From IMG/VR virus record IMGVR_UViG_3300037086_000473, positions 1 to 46,665 of that record: 46,665 nucleotides of DNA. One strand, written 5' to 3'. Positions 7,203 through 14,704 of the stretch are shown in pieces. The stretch is from a virus. The notes beneath the pieces were generated by a model. The model saw only the letters and a list, made by a program, of their open reading frames with translations. It was not told the DNA's origin and searched no databases. How positions within the stretch are numbered: position 1 is the first letter of the stretch; every line of letters starts with the position of its first letter. The translations under genes and the position numbers were made by a program.

Positions 7203-9566
7203 ATGAGAATATATTACGAAACTAGCCAAAAAATTTATAATCTCTTCACAAATCACCCCATTATGTCGGGGCTGTTAGAGGCATTTGATATTGACAAGCA
7301 GAGATTACAAAGAGTAGCTGATTTTCTTATCTTAAATGATTCTGTAATAAACAACACGGAACTGCCAGTCTATTACAATAATAGTTCCATAATCGATCAA
7401 ATAGCTAATCTATACGGCTATACCACAATACCATGGGATCAATACATTTCACAAAATGGAACAAATTTACTAGAACTTCTAAATTTTACTCTCTATCTCT
7501 ATAAGTTTGGTGCCATCAGCAACTTCTATGAAAAACATCTATTGGATTTTGTTCCAGAATATGATAGAGAACAAATACAAGCTTCTCCAAAACTTAAACT
7601 AAGTGTTGAAAGTCTTGGAAGGAAATTAGATAACATAGAAGACATTCTCTCAAGATTTCCAAATCTCTATAGCATAGATAATTGTCCAGAAGAATTGTTG
7701 GATTATCTCGGACAAACATTGGGATATGAAAGAGAGGACTTTACTCTTACTAACGTCTCATTCAGAGAGTTATTAAAAAATATTATAGAAATCTACAAGA
7801 TAAAGGGCACAAACTATTCTTTCTCTTTCTTTTTCAAATTCTTGGGATTCAATATTGATTTAACAGAGTTCTATTTCAATAAAGACGTTATTAACCCAGA
7901 GTCATTTCCAGGCATTGATGAAGATAGAGTAGAATTTTTTCTCTCTCATATCAATCCAACAGAATACCATTACTATGTCACCGCTCAGGGCAATACCACA
8001 TATATAAAACCAGCCGTACATCTCTATGCTACAAGAAATCTAAATGATTGGGACCAAGAAATTGCTGTTCTTAAGGCTGCTGATTGCAGCAATGCTTCAA
8101 AATATATGAGAGGTGTTGAGACTAAAAATAATGACGGGGTGACTTGGCATCCAAATCCATGGAACTATTTCAAAACAAATCTAATTGAATATAATCTAAA
8201 TCCTTTCATTACTAAATTGAATCTCACTGCAACCGACAATGAAACAATTAAGAAGTATGTGAAATTTTTGAGTCCTACTTATTTGTTCACTTGGATTAAT
8301 ATCAATGTCCAACCTTGGATTGAAGACTACAGCATCGCAATTAGTAATATTGATTTAGGTGTCACGGATCCTGATAACATCGACACTCCAAGTACATTTA
8401 ATCGAAGTATCACGGTGACATTGGGCGATTCAAGACCAACTCCAGATCCTTGGCCACAATTTCAGCCCGGTCAAATGGGTGTTCCAGATCACGCAGTAGG
8501 AGTACCATTTGTAAAGAAAACGGCATTAGATCCTGGATTTTCTCCACCATACTCTGATCACGAACAGCTTGGTTCTTATTATGATAGCACAGGTACTTTA
8601 ATTACCCCAGGACAAATATCTGTTTTCAATAAAGGAAGCGACTTATTCACTGTTTATCAAACCAACTGGATGAATCTCAATTCAGATGGAAAAACTACTC
8701 AAGATGATCAAATTGGAACTCCTCTTAGGAGAGATGGGACTCAAATCAGAAAACCTGGACATCCAAAATATATAGCCAGCATAACTCATAAGGCAGTAAA
8801 ACATTTGACGTTTGATTCTCTTGGGTCTTTTGTTAAGAATTCCAATCTTCCTGATTCTGCCTTGTATTGGCAAGATTACTCATATAGATCTTATCCAGCT
8901 TCTCCGATAACACCACAACCATTTGATAATCAGATAGTGTCTAGTTCGAATATTGTCACATTCGATTGGGATGATATTGTTGGAGCCAGCTCTTATACTA
9001 ATACTAGTAACGTGCATTATGGCAAATACCATTTCCAATTATCAAAGGACCCAACTTTTTCTTCGGTGTTAGCCGAGACAGATCAACTCGACTCAAATGT
9101 GATTACTACCAGCAGCCCACTATTAAACCTATTAGAAACTAAACTCCACAATGGAGTATATCATTGGAGAGTGAGAGTGGATAATGGTGGACTAATTCCA
9201 TTTTCATGGACAGCTTGGTCTAGTGTTTGGAACTTTATTCTTAAAGTATTCCCCTACCCATATGATGGAGAAAATCTTTCGGAAGCCAGTCTTTTCGTAA
9301 TACCAACCTATGACATTCATAATGTTTTGTTGAATGTTGGCCTAGATTTGATGTGGGAATCAGTTCCAAATTCAGAATCCTATCAAGTTCAGGTTTCAAA
9401 CAACAATTTTCAAACGACCCTCAGAGATGAAATAATTACAACAAACGCGTATCAAATAGATATAAAGAATGGAATATATCAGTGGAGACACAGACCAAAG
9501 GACAGGGACAGTGGATATCCAGATTGGAGCACCATTACCCCACTGACATTTACTATAGATTTTTAG
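7203..9566 (+). CDS. Tail protein, P2 gpI-like, with C-terminal Fn3-like repeats
   Basis: A 787-aa protein with a recognisable baseplate/tail head and an adhesin-like tail. Residues about 1-260 resemble phage tail protein I (Tail_P2_I) and gp7-like wedge proteins: around residues 150-180 a segment with CPEELLDYLGQTLGYERED, then a helical stretch ending IKGTNYSFSFFFKFLGFNID, the usual gpI pattern of CPxxLLxxLAxxLG followed by KGT. The C-terminal 220 residues hold two Fn3-like repeats, each with FDWDDI or LMWESV, then SYxVQxS and YHWRVR or YQWRHR. Fn3-like modules decorate phage tails and bind surfaces. It sits 6 bases after the J-like gene, completing a gp25-J-I trio. Its length is several times that of P2 gpI. 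Confidence 0.75.
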   Translation: MRIYYETSQKIYNLFTNHPIMSGLLEAFDIDKQRLQRVADFLILNDSVINNTELPVYYNNSSIIDQIANLYGYTTIPWDQYISQNGTNLLELLNFTLYLYKFGAISNFYEKHLLDFVPEYDREQIQASPKLKLSVESLGRKLDNIEDILSRFPNLYSIDNCPEELLDYLGQTLGYEREDFTLTNVSFRELLKNIIEIYKIKGTNYSFSFFFKFLGFNIDLTEFYFNKDVINPESFPGIDEDRVEFFLSHINPTEYHYYVTAQGNTTYIKPAVHLYATRNLNDWDQEIAVLKAADCSNASKYMRGVETKNNDGVTWHPNPWNYFKTNLIEYNLNPFITKLNLTATDNETIKKYVKFLSPTYLFTWININVQPWIEDYSIAISNIDLGVTDPDNIDTPSTFNRSITVTLGDSRPTPDPWPQFQPGQMGVPDHAVGVPFVKKTALDPGFSPPYSDHEQLGSYYDSTGTLITPGQISVFNKGSDLFTVYQTNWMNLNSDGKTTQDDQIGTPLRRDGTQIRKPGHPKYIASITHKAVKHLTFDSLGSFVKNSNLPDSALYWQDYSYRSYPASPITPQPFDNQIVSSSNIVTFDWDDIVGASSYTNTSNVHYGKYHFQLSKDPTFSSVLAETDQLDSNVITTSSPLLNLLETKLHNGVYHWRVRVDNGGLIPFSWTAWSSVWNFILKVFPYPYDGENLSEASLFVIPTYDIHNVLLNVGLDLMWESVPNSESYQVQVSNNNFQTTLRDEIITTNAYQIDIKNGIYQWRHRPKDRDSGYPDWSTITPLTFTIDF

Positions 9567-9591
9567 AAATAACGCTTAAGGAGATATAAAA

Positions 9592-10440
9592 ATGATATGG
9601 AATGAGTATATCAAAGTGCCAGTTGGAAATTTGGAAATCATTGTCGAGGACCACTATTCTGGAAAACTATTACGTTATGATGACGGTCATAATCAAGTTC
9701 AAGATTGGGCTCGACACGCTCTGTCATATTTGACTGCAGGAAGACCATTTTCGACTTGGGGAAATCATGGGGATTCAATTCCAGAATCTGATCAAGTAAA
9801 TTTGGGAATCACTCATATCAAAGACAGTACTGTTGGAGCTGGAACTGACATAATTACCGTCAGTCCTTGGCAGTGGAATCAAACTACTCAGCCAATTTTT
9901 GCTGGTTTGGTGCAGACACGAAATTCTCAAGGAGCTGATATTTGGGGAGATCCTCCTGTTCCTCCAACCAACACGTCAACTCCACTATATCCATTCTATC
10001 CAACAAAAATGAGATTTGGTACAGGCGGACTCGACAACAATCAGAATCCCTTGACAAACATCTCAACACAGGCAACCAAGCTGAATGCCGCTCAGAGTAC
10101 CACTACGACATTTCCATTTGTGGTTGTTGATAGGACCAATACTAGTGTTGATGAACACATTGCTGTTAGCTCTTCGGGATCAATCGGACTTACAACTAAC
10201 AGAGTTACTTTTGCTTGTAAGCTTCCTGGAGGTACTGGAATAAATAACCAAGGAAATCCATATGATGGATATGTGATTTCTGAGGCAGGACTGTTCTGTG
10301 ATGCTGCAATAGCTCCAACAATCAACAGTGTCTTGAATTATGACATGAGAACGGGTCTTATGTTTGCCTATAGAACATTCTATGGAATTGCCAAAAATCC
10401 GTCAATAGACATAACATTTAGATGGAGTTGCAACTTTTGA
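9592..10440 (+). CDS. Baseplate or fibre-attachment protein with EAGLF motif
   Basis: A 282-aa virion-type protein starting behind a strong AAGGAG ribosome site (spacing 8). The C-terminal part has YVISEAGLFCDA, then MFAYRTFYGIAKNPSIDITFRW and a final aromatic residue. Many phage baseplate and tail-fibre-attachment proteins end with this sort of pattern (SEAGLF, a TF step, IxxxW near the end). The N-terminus has the DDGHNQVQDWARHALSYL helix also typical of such proteins. Function beyond a tail role is not visible. The last ten codons are repeated out of frame right after the stop, see 10408-10468. It is the last gene of the baseplate block before the endonuclease insertion. Confidence 0.6.
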   Translation: MIWNEYIKVPVGNLEIIVEDHYSGKLLRYDDGHNQVQDWARHALSYLTAGRPFSTWGNHGDSIPESDQVNLGITHIKDSTVGAGTDIITVSPWQWNQTTQPIFAGLVQTRNSQGADIWGDPPVPPTNTSTPLYPFYPTKMRFGTGGLDNNQNPLTNISTQATKLNAAQSTTTTFPFVVVDRTNTSVDEHIAVSSSGSIGLTTNRVTFACKLPGGTGINNQGNPYDGYVISEAGLFCDAAIAPTINSVLNYDMRTGLMFAYRTFYGIAKNPSIDITFRWSCNF

Positions 10441-10468
10441 CATCACATTTAGATGGTCTATTAACTAA
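10408..10468 (+). repeat. Out-of-frame near-copy of the gene's C-terminal codons
   Basis: GACATAACATTTAGATGG (10408-10425) recurs as GACATCACATTTAGATGG (10439-10456), 31 bases later. The first copy encodes DITFRWSCNF-stop, the second DITFRWSIN-stop (TAA at 10466-10468). The second begins inside the stop codon of the first and is out of frame, so it is untranslated debris directly before the endonuclease gene. Confidence 0.7.
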
Positions 10469-10509
10469 TTGTTAATTTAATTGTAATACCAAAATAATGT
10501 AACATTGAC

Positions 10510-10548
10510 AAACTCCTTGTAAGATAATTATATACTTACAAGGAGTTT
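10510..10548 (+). promoter_or_regulatory. Perfect 14-bp hairpin hiding the endonuclease ribosome site
   Basis: AAACTCCTTGTAAG (10510-10523) is the exact reverse complement of CTTACAAGGAGTTT (10535-10548), with an 11-nt loop. The right arm contains AAGGAG, the ribosome site for the ATG at 10551, so read-through transcripts would hide it. The left arm and loop contain TAAGATAATTATATAC, the AAAGATA-type motif seen at other gene starts. A transcript starting from it would lack most of the left arm and expose the site. The right arm is followed by T residues (10546-10550), so the hairpin could also act as a terminator for the baseplate block. Confidence 0.65.
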
Positions 10549-10550
10549 TT

Positions 10551-11513
10551 ATGCACTCAAAAAAAATCTTAAGATCATTAAAGTTCGAACACATAGTTGT
10601 ATGTCAAATATGCGGATCAGAATCTACCAAAAGCATCCAGAATCATATTAGATTTAATCATCCAGAAATTAGTATTATGGGGTATATGGAAAAATATGAT
10701 GCTGAAATGATGACTGAGGACGCTAAAAAAGTTAGGGCTGAAAAAAATATTGGGAAAAATAGTGGTAGAATTCAAACAGAAGAAGAAAAAATAATTAGAT
10801 CTGAAAGCAACAAAAGAGTGTGGGCCGACAACCCCGAATTGGTAGAAAATGCTAGAATAAGAGCCAAAAAGCGTACAGAAGAGGGAACAAATCCTCTTCA
10901 ATCAGAAACAGTAAAAGAAAAAAATCGTCAACGTATTACTATTAGAAACAAAACTGAAGAAGCAAGAATCAAGAGTAGAGAAAATGCGTACAAATATTTC
11001 TTTACGGAAGAAGCCATCAGCAAATCGGCTCAAAATAGAATTGGATTAAAACAATCAGAAGAAACAAAGAAAAAAAGATCTAATACTGTTCTCCAACAAT
11101 TTCAAAATGGCAGAAAAGCCCCTCATTCTAAAATCATAGGTACTTATACATCTAAAAAAACTGGTCAAAAATGTTCTTATAGGAGTTTATTTGAACTAAA
11201 GTATTTTCAAATTCTTGATAATGATCCAAGTATTTTGTTTTGGATATATGAGCCTATTTCTATTTCCTATGATTTTGAAGAAGGGGTTCACATCTATTAT
11301 CCAGATATTCTTGCTAACAATAGAGAATTAATCGAGATTAAATCAAAATACTATTGGTTTATGGATAGAGAAAAATGTGAAGCAAAAGCCAAAGCAGCAC
11401 GGCAATATTGCAAAGAACATCATTTAATATATAAAATACTGTACGAGGAAGACTTAGGCATGTCATTAAATTGTGCAGAGCTAGTCAAAAACTACAATTT
11501 TCCAAGAGAATAA
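10551..11513 (+). CDS. Probable homing endonuclease, zinc finger + PD-(D/E)XK
   Basis: A 320-aa protein. At the N-terminus a C2H2-type finger is visible (C18, C21, H32, H37). Residues about 50-190 are Lys/Arg/Glu-rich and repetitive, with recurring SEETKKK-type segments similar to the NUMOD3 DNA-contact modules of phage homing enzymes. The C-terminal 120 residues look like a PD-(D/E)XK nuclease: SLFE (E215), then YYPDILANN (P251-D252) and IEIKSK (E262, K264), the order found in TnsA/Vsr-like folds. It stands alone between structural blocks and has a hairpin-controlled start. A debris copy of the neighbour's end lies upstream. Together these fit a mobile endonuclease. The family assignment is by motif only. 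Confidence 0.7.
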   Translation: MHSKKILRSLKFEHIVVCQICGSESTKSIQNHIRFNHPEISIMGYMEKYDAEMMTEDAKKVRAEKNIGKNSGRIQTEEEKIIRSESNKRVWADNPELVENARIRAKKRTEEGTNPLQSETVKEKNRQRITIRNKTEEARIKSRENAYKYFFTEEAISKSAQNRIGLKQSEETKKKRSNTVLQQFQNGRKAPHSKIIGTYTSKKTGQKCSYRSLFELKYFQILDNDPSILFWIYEPISISYDFEEGVHIYYPDILANNRELIEIKSKYYWFMDREKCEAKAKAARQYCKEHHLIYKILYEEDLGMSLNCAELVKNYNFPRE

Positions 11514-11528
11514 ACCACTAAGTTTTAG

Positions 11529-11540
11529 AAAGATACTTAT
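11529..11540 (+). promoter_or_regulatory. AAAGATA motif abutting ATG 11541
   Basis: AAAGATACTTAT lies directly before the ATG, giving AAAGATAnnTATATG with no Shine-Dalgarno. It restarts expression after the endonuclease gene and would drive the chain of overlapping small genes from 11541. Confidence 0.5.
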
Positions 11541-11774
11541 ATGAACTTTGGTAATGTAATTGTAGAGTTGGCCAGCAGAGAAGATCTCAAAGCTTGGAAT
11601 ATGGAACAAAGGGCTATTCTCTCTAAGATGATTAGAGACCATATTCTCGACAAAACAAGCTCCAATTTTGTAGATCGGGTCCAAACTTTTGCCAAATTCT
11701 TTGCCGACTATTTCAATTCACACGGCGAAACCCCATCAGTCAAGGAAGCTGAGAATTTTATGAAGGTTGTCTAA
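11541..11774 (+). CDS. Small helical hypothetical protein
   Basis: A 77-aa protein I do not recognise, mostly predicted helix by eye (ELASREDLKAW, ILSKMIRDHILD, FAKFFADYF). It has no cysteines or membrane segment. The start is set by the AAAGATA motif and by the lack of another ATG before residue 21. Its stop shares one base with the next start (TAATG), so it heads a coupled series of six small genes. Confidence 0.55.
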   Translation: MNFGNVIVELASREDLKAWNMEQRAILSKMIRDHILDKTSSNFVDRVQTFAKFFADYFNSHGETPSVKEAENFMKVV

Positions 11775-12058
11775 TGAAATACTTTTTTCACTACTACACT
11801 CTGGTATGGGATCAACCACAACCTCGAACTCGATACGATATATACGCCGTAGGTGAATTTGACAACACAAAAACTGAAATTGAGAAGGATGATGACACAT
11901 ATAATTACACCATCTATCCAACTAAAATCATTGGTTCTAATCTTATGCCAAAGGATTTTGCTTCTGGGTTAAATATGTCCGCAGGTCAATATCAACGTTG
12001 GACTTTTGAGAATCTTGACACAGCAAAGAGATACTGCATAGGGGAAATCTTCAAATGA
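11774..12058 (+). CDS. Small hypothetical protein
   Basis: A 94-aa protein, not recognised. It starts MKYFFHYYTLVWDQPQPRTR, has many aromatic residues and an acidic middle (EKDDD), and reads as a compact beta-rich domain. It overlaps the previous stop by one base (TAATG) and the next start by four (ATGA), so it is likely translated by coupling. Nothing shows a function. Confidence 0.55.
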   Translation: MKYFFHYYTLVWDQPQPRTRYDIYAVGEFDNTKTEIEKDDDTYNYTIYPTKIIGSNLMPKDFASGLNMSAGQYQRWTFENLDTAKRYCIGEIFK

Positions 12059-12420
12059 AAGCCTTTTATGTTAGAGATTCTAGCGGAAGCATGATGGCTG
12101 GAACAGCGTTCTCAACTCGACGTCCTTCTGAAGACACAACAGTGGTTCTAATCAAGGACATCGACAAGGGCATTTCACACTATGTTGGAGAATCAACTAA
12201 CATCGAAATATTAGACGCAACCTCAGACATCACATTTGAAGATTGTATCGAATTGAAGCACTTTGATTCACTCTCAGAAGCTATTCATTATTTTTTAGAG
12301 AAGTATTTTACAGCATGGGGAGCTGATATCCATACCCATAATCTCGTTGAAAACATTTTCATTGATCCTTCTCAAGAGTTTGTTGGCTCTTTAGAAACAG
12401 CTTTTAGGTGGATTGAATGA
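12055..12420 (+). CDS. Hypothetical protein
   Basis: A 121-aa protein, not recognised. The N-terminus MKAFYVRDSSGSMMAGTAFS suggests a small beta-domain. The C-terminal half is helical (DSLSEAIHYFLEKYF) and ends in FRWIE. It joins both neighbours through 4-base ATGA overlaps, which supports its being real and coupled. No regulatory site of its own is visible. Confidence 0.55.
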   Translation: MKAFYVRDSSGSMMAGTAFSTRRPSEDTTVVLIKDIDKGISHYVGESTNIEILDATSDITFEDCIELKHFDSLSEAIHYFLEKYFTAWGADIHTHNLVENIFIDPSQEFVGSLETAFRWIE

Positions 12421-12680
12421 AGATACCAAAAGAAAAATATTGGAGCTATCTTCCATTTCAAGACGATAGGCACTCTTTTTTCTTCCCACATTTTACTAAA
12501 AAACACCCAATCTTTGTTGATGAGAATATGATGAAAATATATTTTTGGGATGAACCAACTGAGTCATTTGGTTTTACTTGGGTCGATCCAGATAGTGACT
12601 TTAAGCTTGAAACACGACACAAATATGTAATAGAGGCAATTTTCAGAGCAAAGAATGCAAATATGAGTAAAGATCTATGA
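12417..12680 (+). CDS. Small hypothetical protein
   Basis: An 87-aa protein, not recognised, unusually rich in Phe, Trp and Tyr (FFFPHFTKKHP, IYFWDEP, FGFTWVDPD). It has no cysteine and no hydrophobic stretch long enough for a membrane segment. It is joined by ATGA overlaps to the genes on both sides. Confidence 0.5.
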   Translation: MKIPKEKYWSYLPFQDDRHSFFFPHFTKKHPIFVDENMMKIYFWDEPTESFGFTWVDPDSDFKLETRHKYVIEAIFRAKNANMSKDL

Positions 12681-13255
12681 ACGAGGGGCATAATCACGAA
12701 GTTCTGAAGCTCAAAGCTCTTGAATGGCTTTATTTGCATCAGCATTGTAGATATTTAGCCAGAGAAATGCAGGTTGGTTCATACATCTTTGATGTGGTTG
12801 GTTCTGATGGGTCCAGAGTTTTTCTCATAGAAGCCAAACAATCAAAAGAAGACTTCAAAGCAGATACTAATCGTCTTGATGAGATCAAACAAAAGATACA
12901 AGATTATAAGAAAAAGATCATAGAAACTGGAGACCTGAAGAAATATAAGAAACTGATTAAGGCTGAGAGAGCCAAGAGTTACAAATTTGACGACAGATCG
13001 CTTCTTAGACTTTCTACCATGAGATATATTATGGCTCCGGATGGACTATTAGAGAAGGAAGAAGTCCCTGAAATGTGGGGGTTACTAAATGAAGAACCAA
13101 GAATGATCAAAGAGTCTCCAGGCAATGCTATTGATAGAAGAATCGCTGAGAAGGTCGTCAAAATCATAGCAAAGAAACAAACTAAGATTTTTTTGGAGTC
13201 ACTTGGTGTTACTTTTGATAAGGTGGTTGAGTTTCCAGAGGCAATGTTGATATGA
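12677..13255 (+). CDS. MmcB-like PD-(D/E)XK nuclease-fold protein
   Basis: A 192-aa protein with a nuclease-fold core. VGSYIFDVVG places Asp39, followed after a turn by FLIEAKQSKEDFKAD with Glu52-Ala-Lys54. The string (I/V)E(A/V)KxSxxDFxxD is characteristic of MmcB-type and related PD-(D/E)XK proteins linked to DNA repair. A basic insertion (residues about 70-105) follows and then YIMAPDGLLEKEEVPEMWGLL, which fits the family's later strand and loop. Whether it cuts DNA, binds it or acts on host DNA is not visible. It sits among small unknown genes, joined by ATGA overlaps on both sides. Moderately sure of the fold, not of the role. Confidence 0.55.
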   Translation: MNEGHNHEVLKLKALEWLYLHQHCRYLAREMQVGSYIFDVVGSDGSRVFLIEAKQSKEDFKADTNRLDEIKQKIQDYKKKIIETGDLKKYKKLIKAERAKSYKFDDRSLLRLSTMRYIMAPDGLLEKEEVPEMWGLLNEEPRMIKESPGNAIDRRIAEKVVKIIAKKQTKIFLESLGVTFDKVVEFPEAMLI

Positions 13256-13530
13256 GTTTAGAAATTGGAGATTATGTTACATATGGCATGTCTCCTAATC
13301 TCTATCGCTTGAAAGAGATTCGACTTGGAAAGACTCAAAAAGGAAAACTTAGGCAGTACGACTTGTATTGGGACTTGATTATTGCTGATGATCCATCCCA
13401 TTCTCCTTATGTTCTGAATCGTGGGTTGTATCTGATACCAAAGATGAGATTTCCAAATCCTCTTTCACAAGAAGATGTTATAAGATCGATTTTCTTTCCA
13501 AGAAAAAATCCAGTTTTTGATTTCAAATAG
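13252..13530 (+). CDS. Small hypothetical protein
   Basis: A 92-aa protein, not recognised. MSLEIGDYVTYGMSPNLYRL followed by GKLRQYDLYWDLII looks like a small SH3-like or Tudor-like beta barrel, since GDxVxY openings are common there, but this is a guess. It starts in the previous stop (ATGA) and ends the overlapping chain with TAG. Confidence 0.5.
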   Translation: MSLEIGDYVTYGMSPNLYRLKEIRLGKTQKGKLRQYDLYWDLIIADDPSHSPYVLNRGLYLIPKMRFPNPLSQEDVIRSIFFPRKNPVFDFK

Positions 13531-13548
13531 TAGAAATGAGGCGAAATA

Positions 13549-13863
13549 ATGGAACTAAAAAAACTGGCGAAAAGATTAGATACTAGATCAGCTCGAGAAA
13601 TGATTAATAATGATCATACTGATGAAAACCTCAAAAGTCTTCTTCGACTCGCCATCAACAAAAGTGGACCACTCATTCATCCCACAAAGGACCATGGTTG
13701 GGAAGAATGTATGACCAAGGAGGGATCTGATCTGTGGTTGTGGTATAATAGTTCAAAAGGTACTGAGATTGTAGGTATTGATGCTGAGACCGGAGTTCCA
13801 GTGATAGAGTCCGTAATCGAATCTAGGCTCAAACAAATGAGCCTATTTGCCCATCGAATATAA
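13549..13863 (+). CDS. Hypothetical protein
   Basis: A 104-aa protein, not recognised. It begins with a Lys-rich helix (MELKKLAKRLD). The middle contains HPTKDHGWEECMTKEGSDLWLWYN, then GIDAETG, suggesting a small beta-domain. GAGG about 10 bases before the ATG is a likely ribosome site. It has only a short gap (18 bases) from the preceding gene, so the chain probably continues through it. Confidence 0.5.
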   Translation: MELKKLAKRLDTRSAREMINNDHTDENLKSLLRLAINKSGPLIHPTKDHGWEECMTKEGSDLWLWYNSSKGTEIVGIDAETGVPVIESVIESRLKQMSLFAHRI

Positions 13864-13883
13864 GAATTTGACCCGAAAATCAT

Positions 13884-13899
13884 AAAGATAATAAAAAAT
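13884..13899 (+). promoter_or_regulatory. AAAGATA motif upstream of 13912
   Basis: AAAGATAATAAAAAAT lies about 12 bases before ATG 13912 in a 48-base gap. It is one of eight such sites in the window. This copy has an A-run where others have TATAT, so it is a weaker match. Confidence 0.35.
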
Positions 13900-13911
13900 C
13901 TCTTACAAACT

Positions 13912-14337
13912 ATGAAATTTGAAAATCTTCTGACCGAATCATTCAAAAGGATGCGCCTGAAGTATTCCGGAACACGACCGGACTATCAAGTCAAAGATCC
14001 TAATCCATACGTTTTAGTAATTGATGACGACTACAACGTAGATAGAAATGGTAAGTCGATACTTGGCATCAATTTAAACTATATAAAGGCTGATATGACT
14101 AAACTCATAGATGACATCAATAGAAATGACAATGTTAAGGGTTTTAGGGGGTTTGAATGGACATCAAAGGTTAAGTATCATATGTCGAGAGACAAGCAGA
14201 AGGCATCTAGATTGGTTGGAGAGGAAAGAAAGAGAAGATATAAAGAATTAGTCGAAAACTTCCCCCACTTAGCAAAATTTATCAGACGCTATAAGATCCA
14301 AGGTGTAAGAGACTCTGAAAGAGTGTTCTTTAAGTAA
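13912..14337 (+). CDS. Basic hypothetical protein
   Basis: A 141-aa protein, not recognised. Its opening MKFENLLTESFKRMRLKY resembles that of many T4-like small proteins and of capsid/tail accessory proteins, which is not diagnostic. The C-terminal half is strongly basic (KKRR-like EERKRRYKELV and KFIRRYKIQGVR), suggesting nucleic-acid or protein binding. There is no Shine-Dalgarno before the ATG, but an AAAGATA motif lies just upstream. Confidence 0.5.
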   Translation: MKFENLLTESFKRMRLKYSGTRPDYQVKDPNPYVLVIDDDYNVDRNGKSILGINLNYIKADMTKLIDDINRNDNVKGFRGFEWTSKVKYHMSRDKQKASRLVGEERKRRYKELVENFPHLAKFIRRYKIQGVRDSERVFFK

Positions 14338-14350
14338 GAGGAAACAATTT

Positions 14351-14686
14351 ATGATATTCAATGAGGCTCTTGATTCAAATACAAATCAAAACTTGACGAC
14401 AGTTCGCAAAGCGATAGAAAACAATCCAAAACTCAACGATTATGTGTTTTCTGTCAGACCAGAGATCAATTTCAATCAGACTAGAAATGAGTATCAAATG
14501 TTGATTGTTCTTAGAGATGATCTCTTTACAGACATGAATAATAGCCCAAATACTATGGAAGCCGAGGGCATCATTAAAGAAACAGTATCGAAGTACGGTG
14601 GTAAAGTGAAAAGAAATGGATTTGTGGTCAAAGTTATATTCAAGCCACAGCAGAAAAAAGAAGAAGCGGTTCCTGGTGATAAATAA
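14351..14686 (+). CDS. Hypothetical protein preceding the giant fibre gene
   Basis: A 111-aa protein, not recognised. MIFNEALDSNTNQNLTTVRK opens a helical region. The rest alternates strands and helices (YQMLIVLRDDLF, IIKETVSKYGGKV, GFVVKVIFK), consistent with a small ferredoxin-like alpha/beta fold. GAGG lies about 10 bases before the ATG. It ends 18 bases before the giant fibre gene, so it could be made with it. Confidence 0.5.
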   Translation: MIFNEALDSNTNQNLTTVRKAIENNPKLNDYVFSVRPEINFNQTRNEYQMLIVLRDDLFTDMNNSPNTMEAEGIIKETVSKYGGKVKRNGFVVKVIFKPQQKKEEAVPGDK

Positions 14687-14704
14687 TCAAAGGAGATCTT
14701 GACA

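Noticed and set aside
13824-13845. TAGGCTC/GAGCCTA hairpin near the end of the 13549 gene
   Set aside because: It is inside the gene and not followed by a T-run. A regulatory role cannot be supported.
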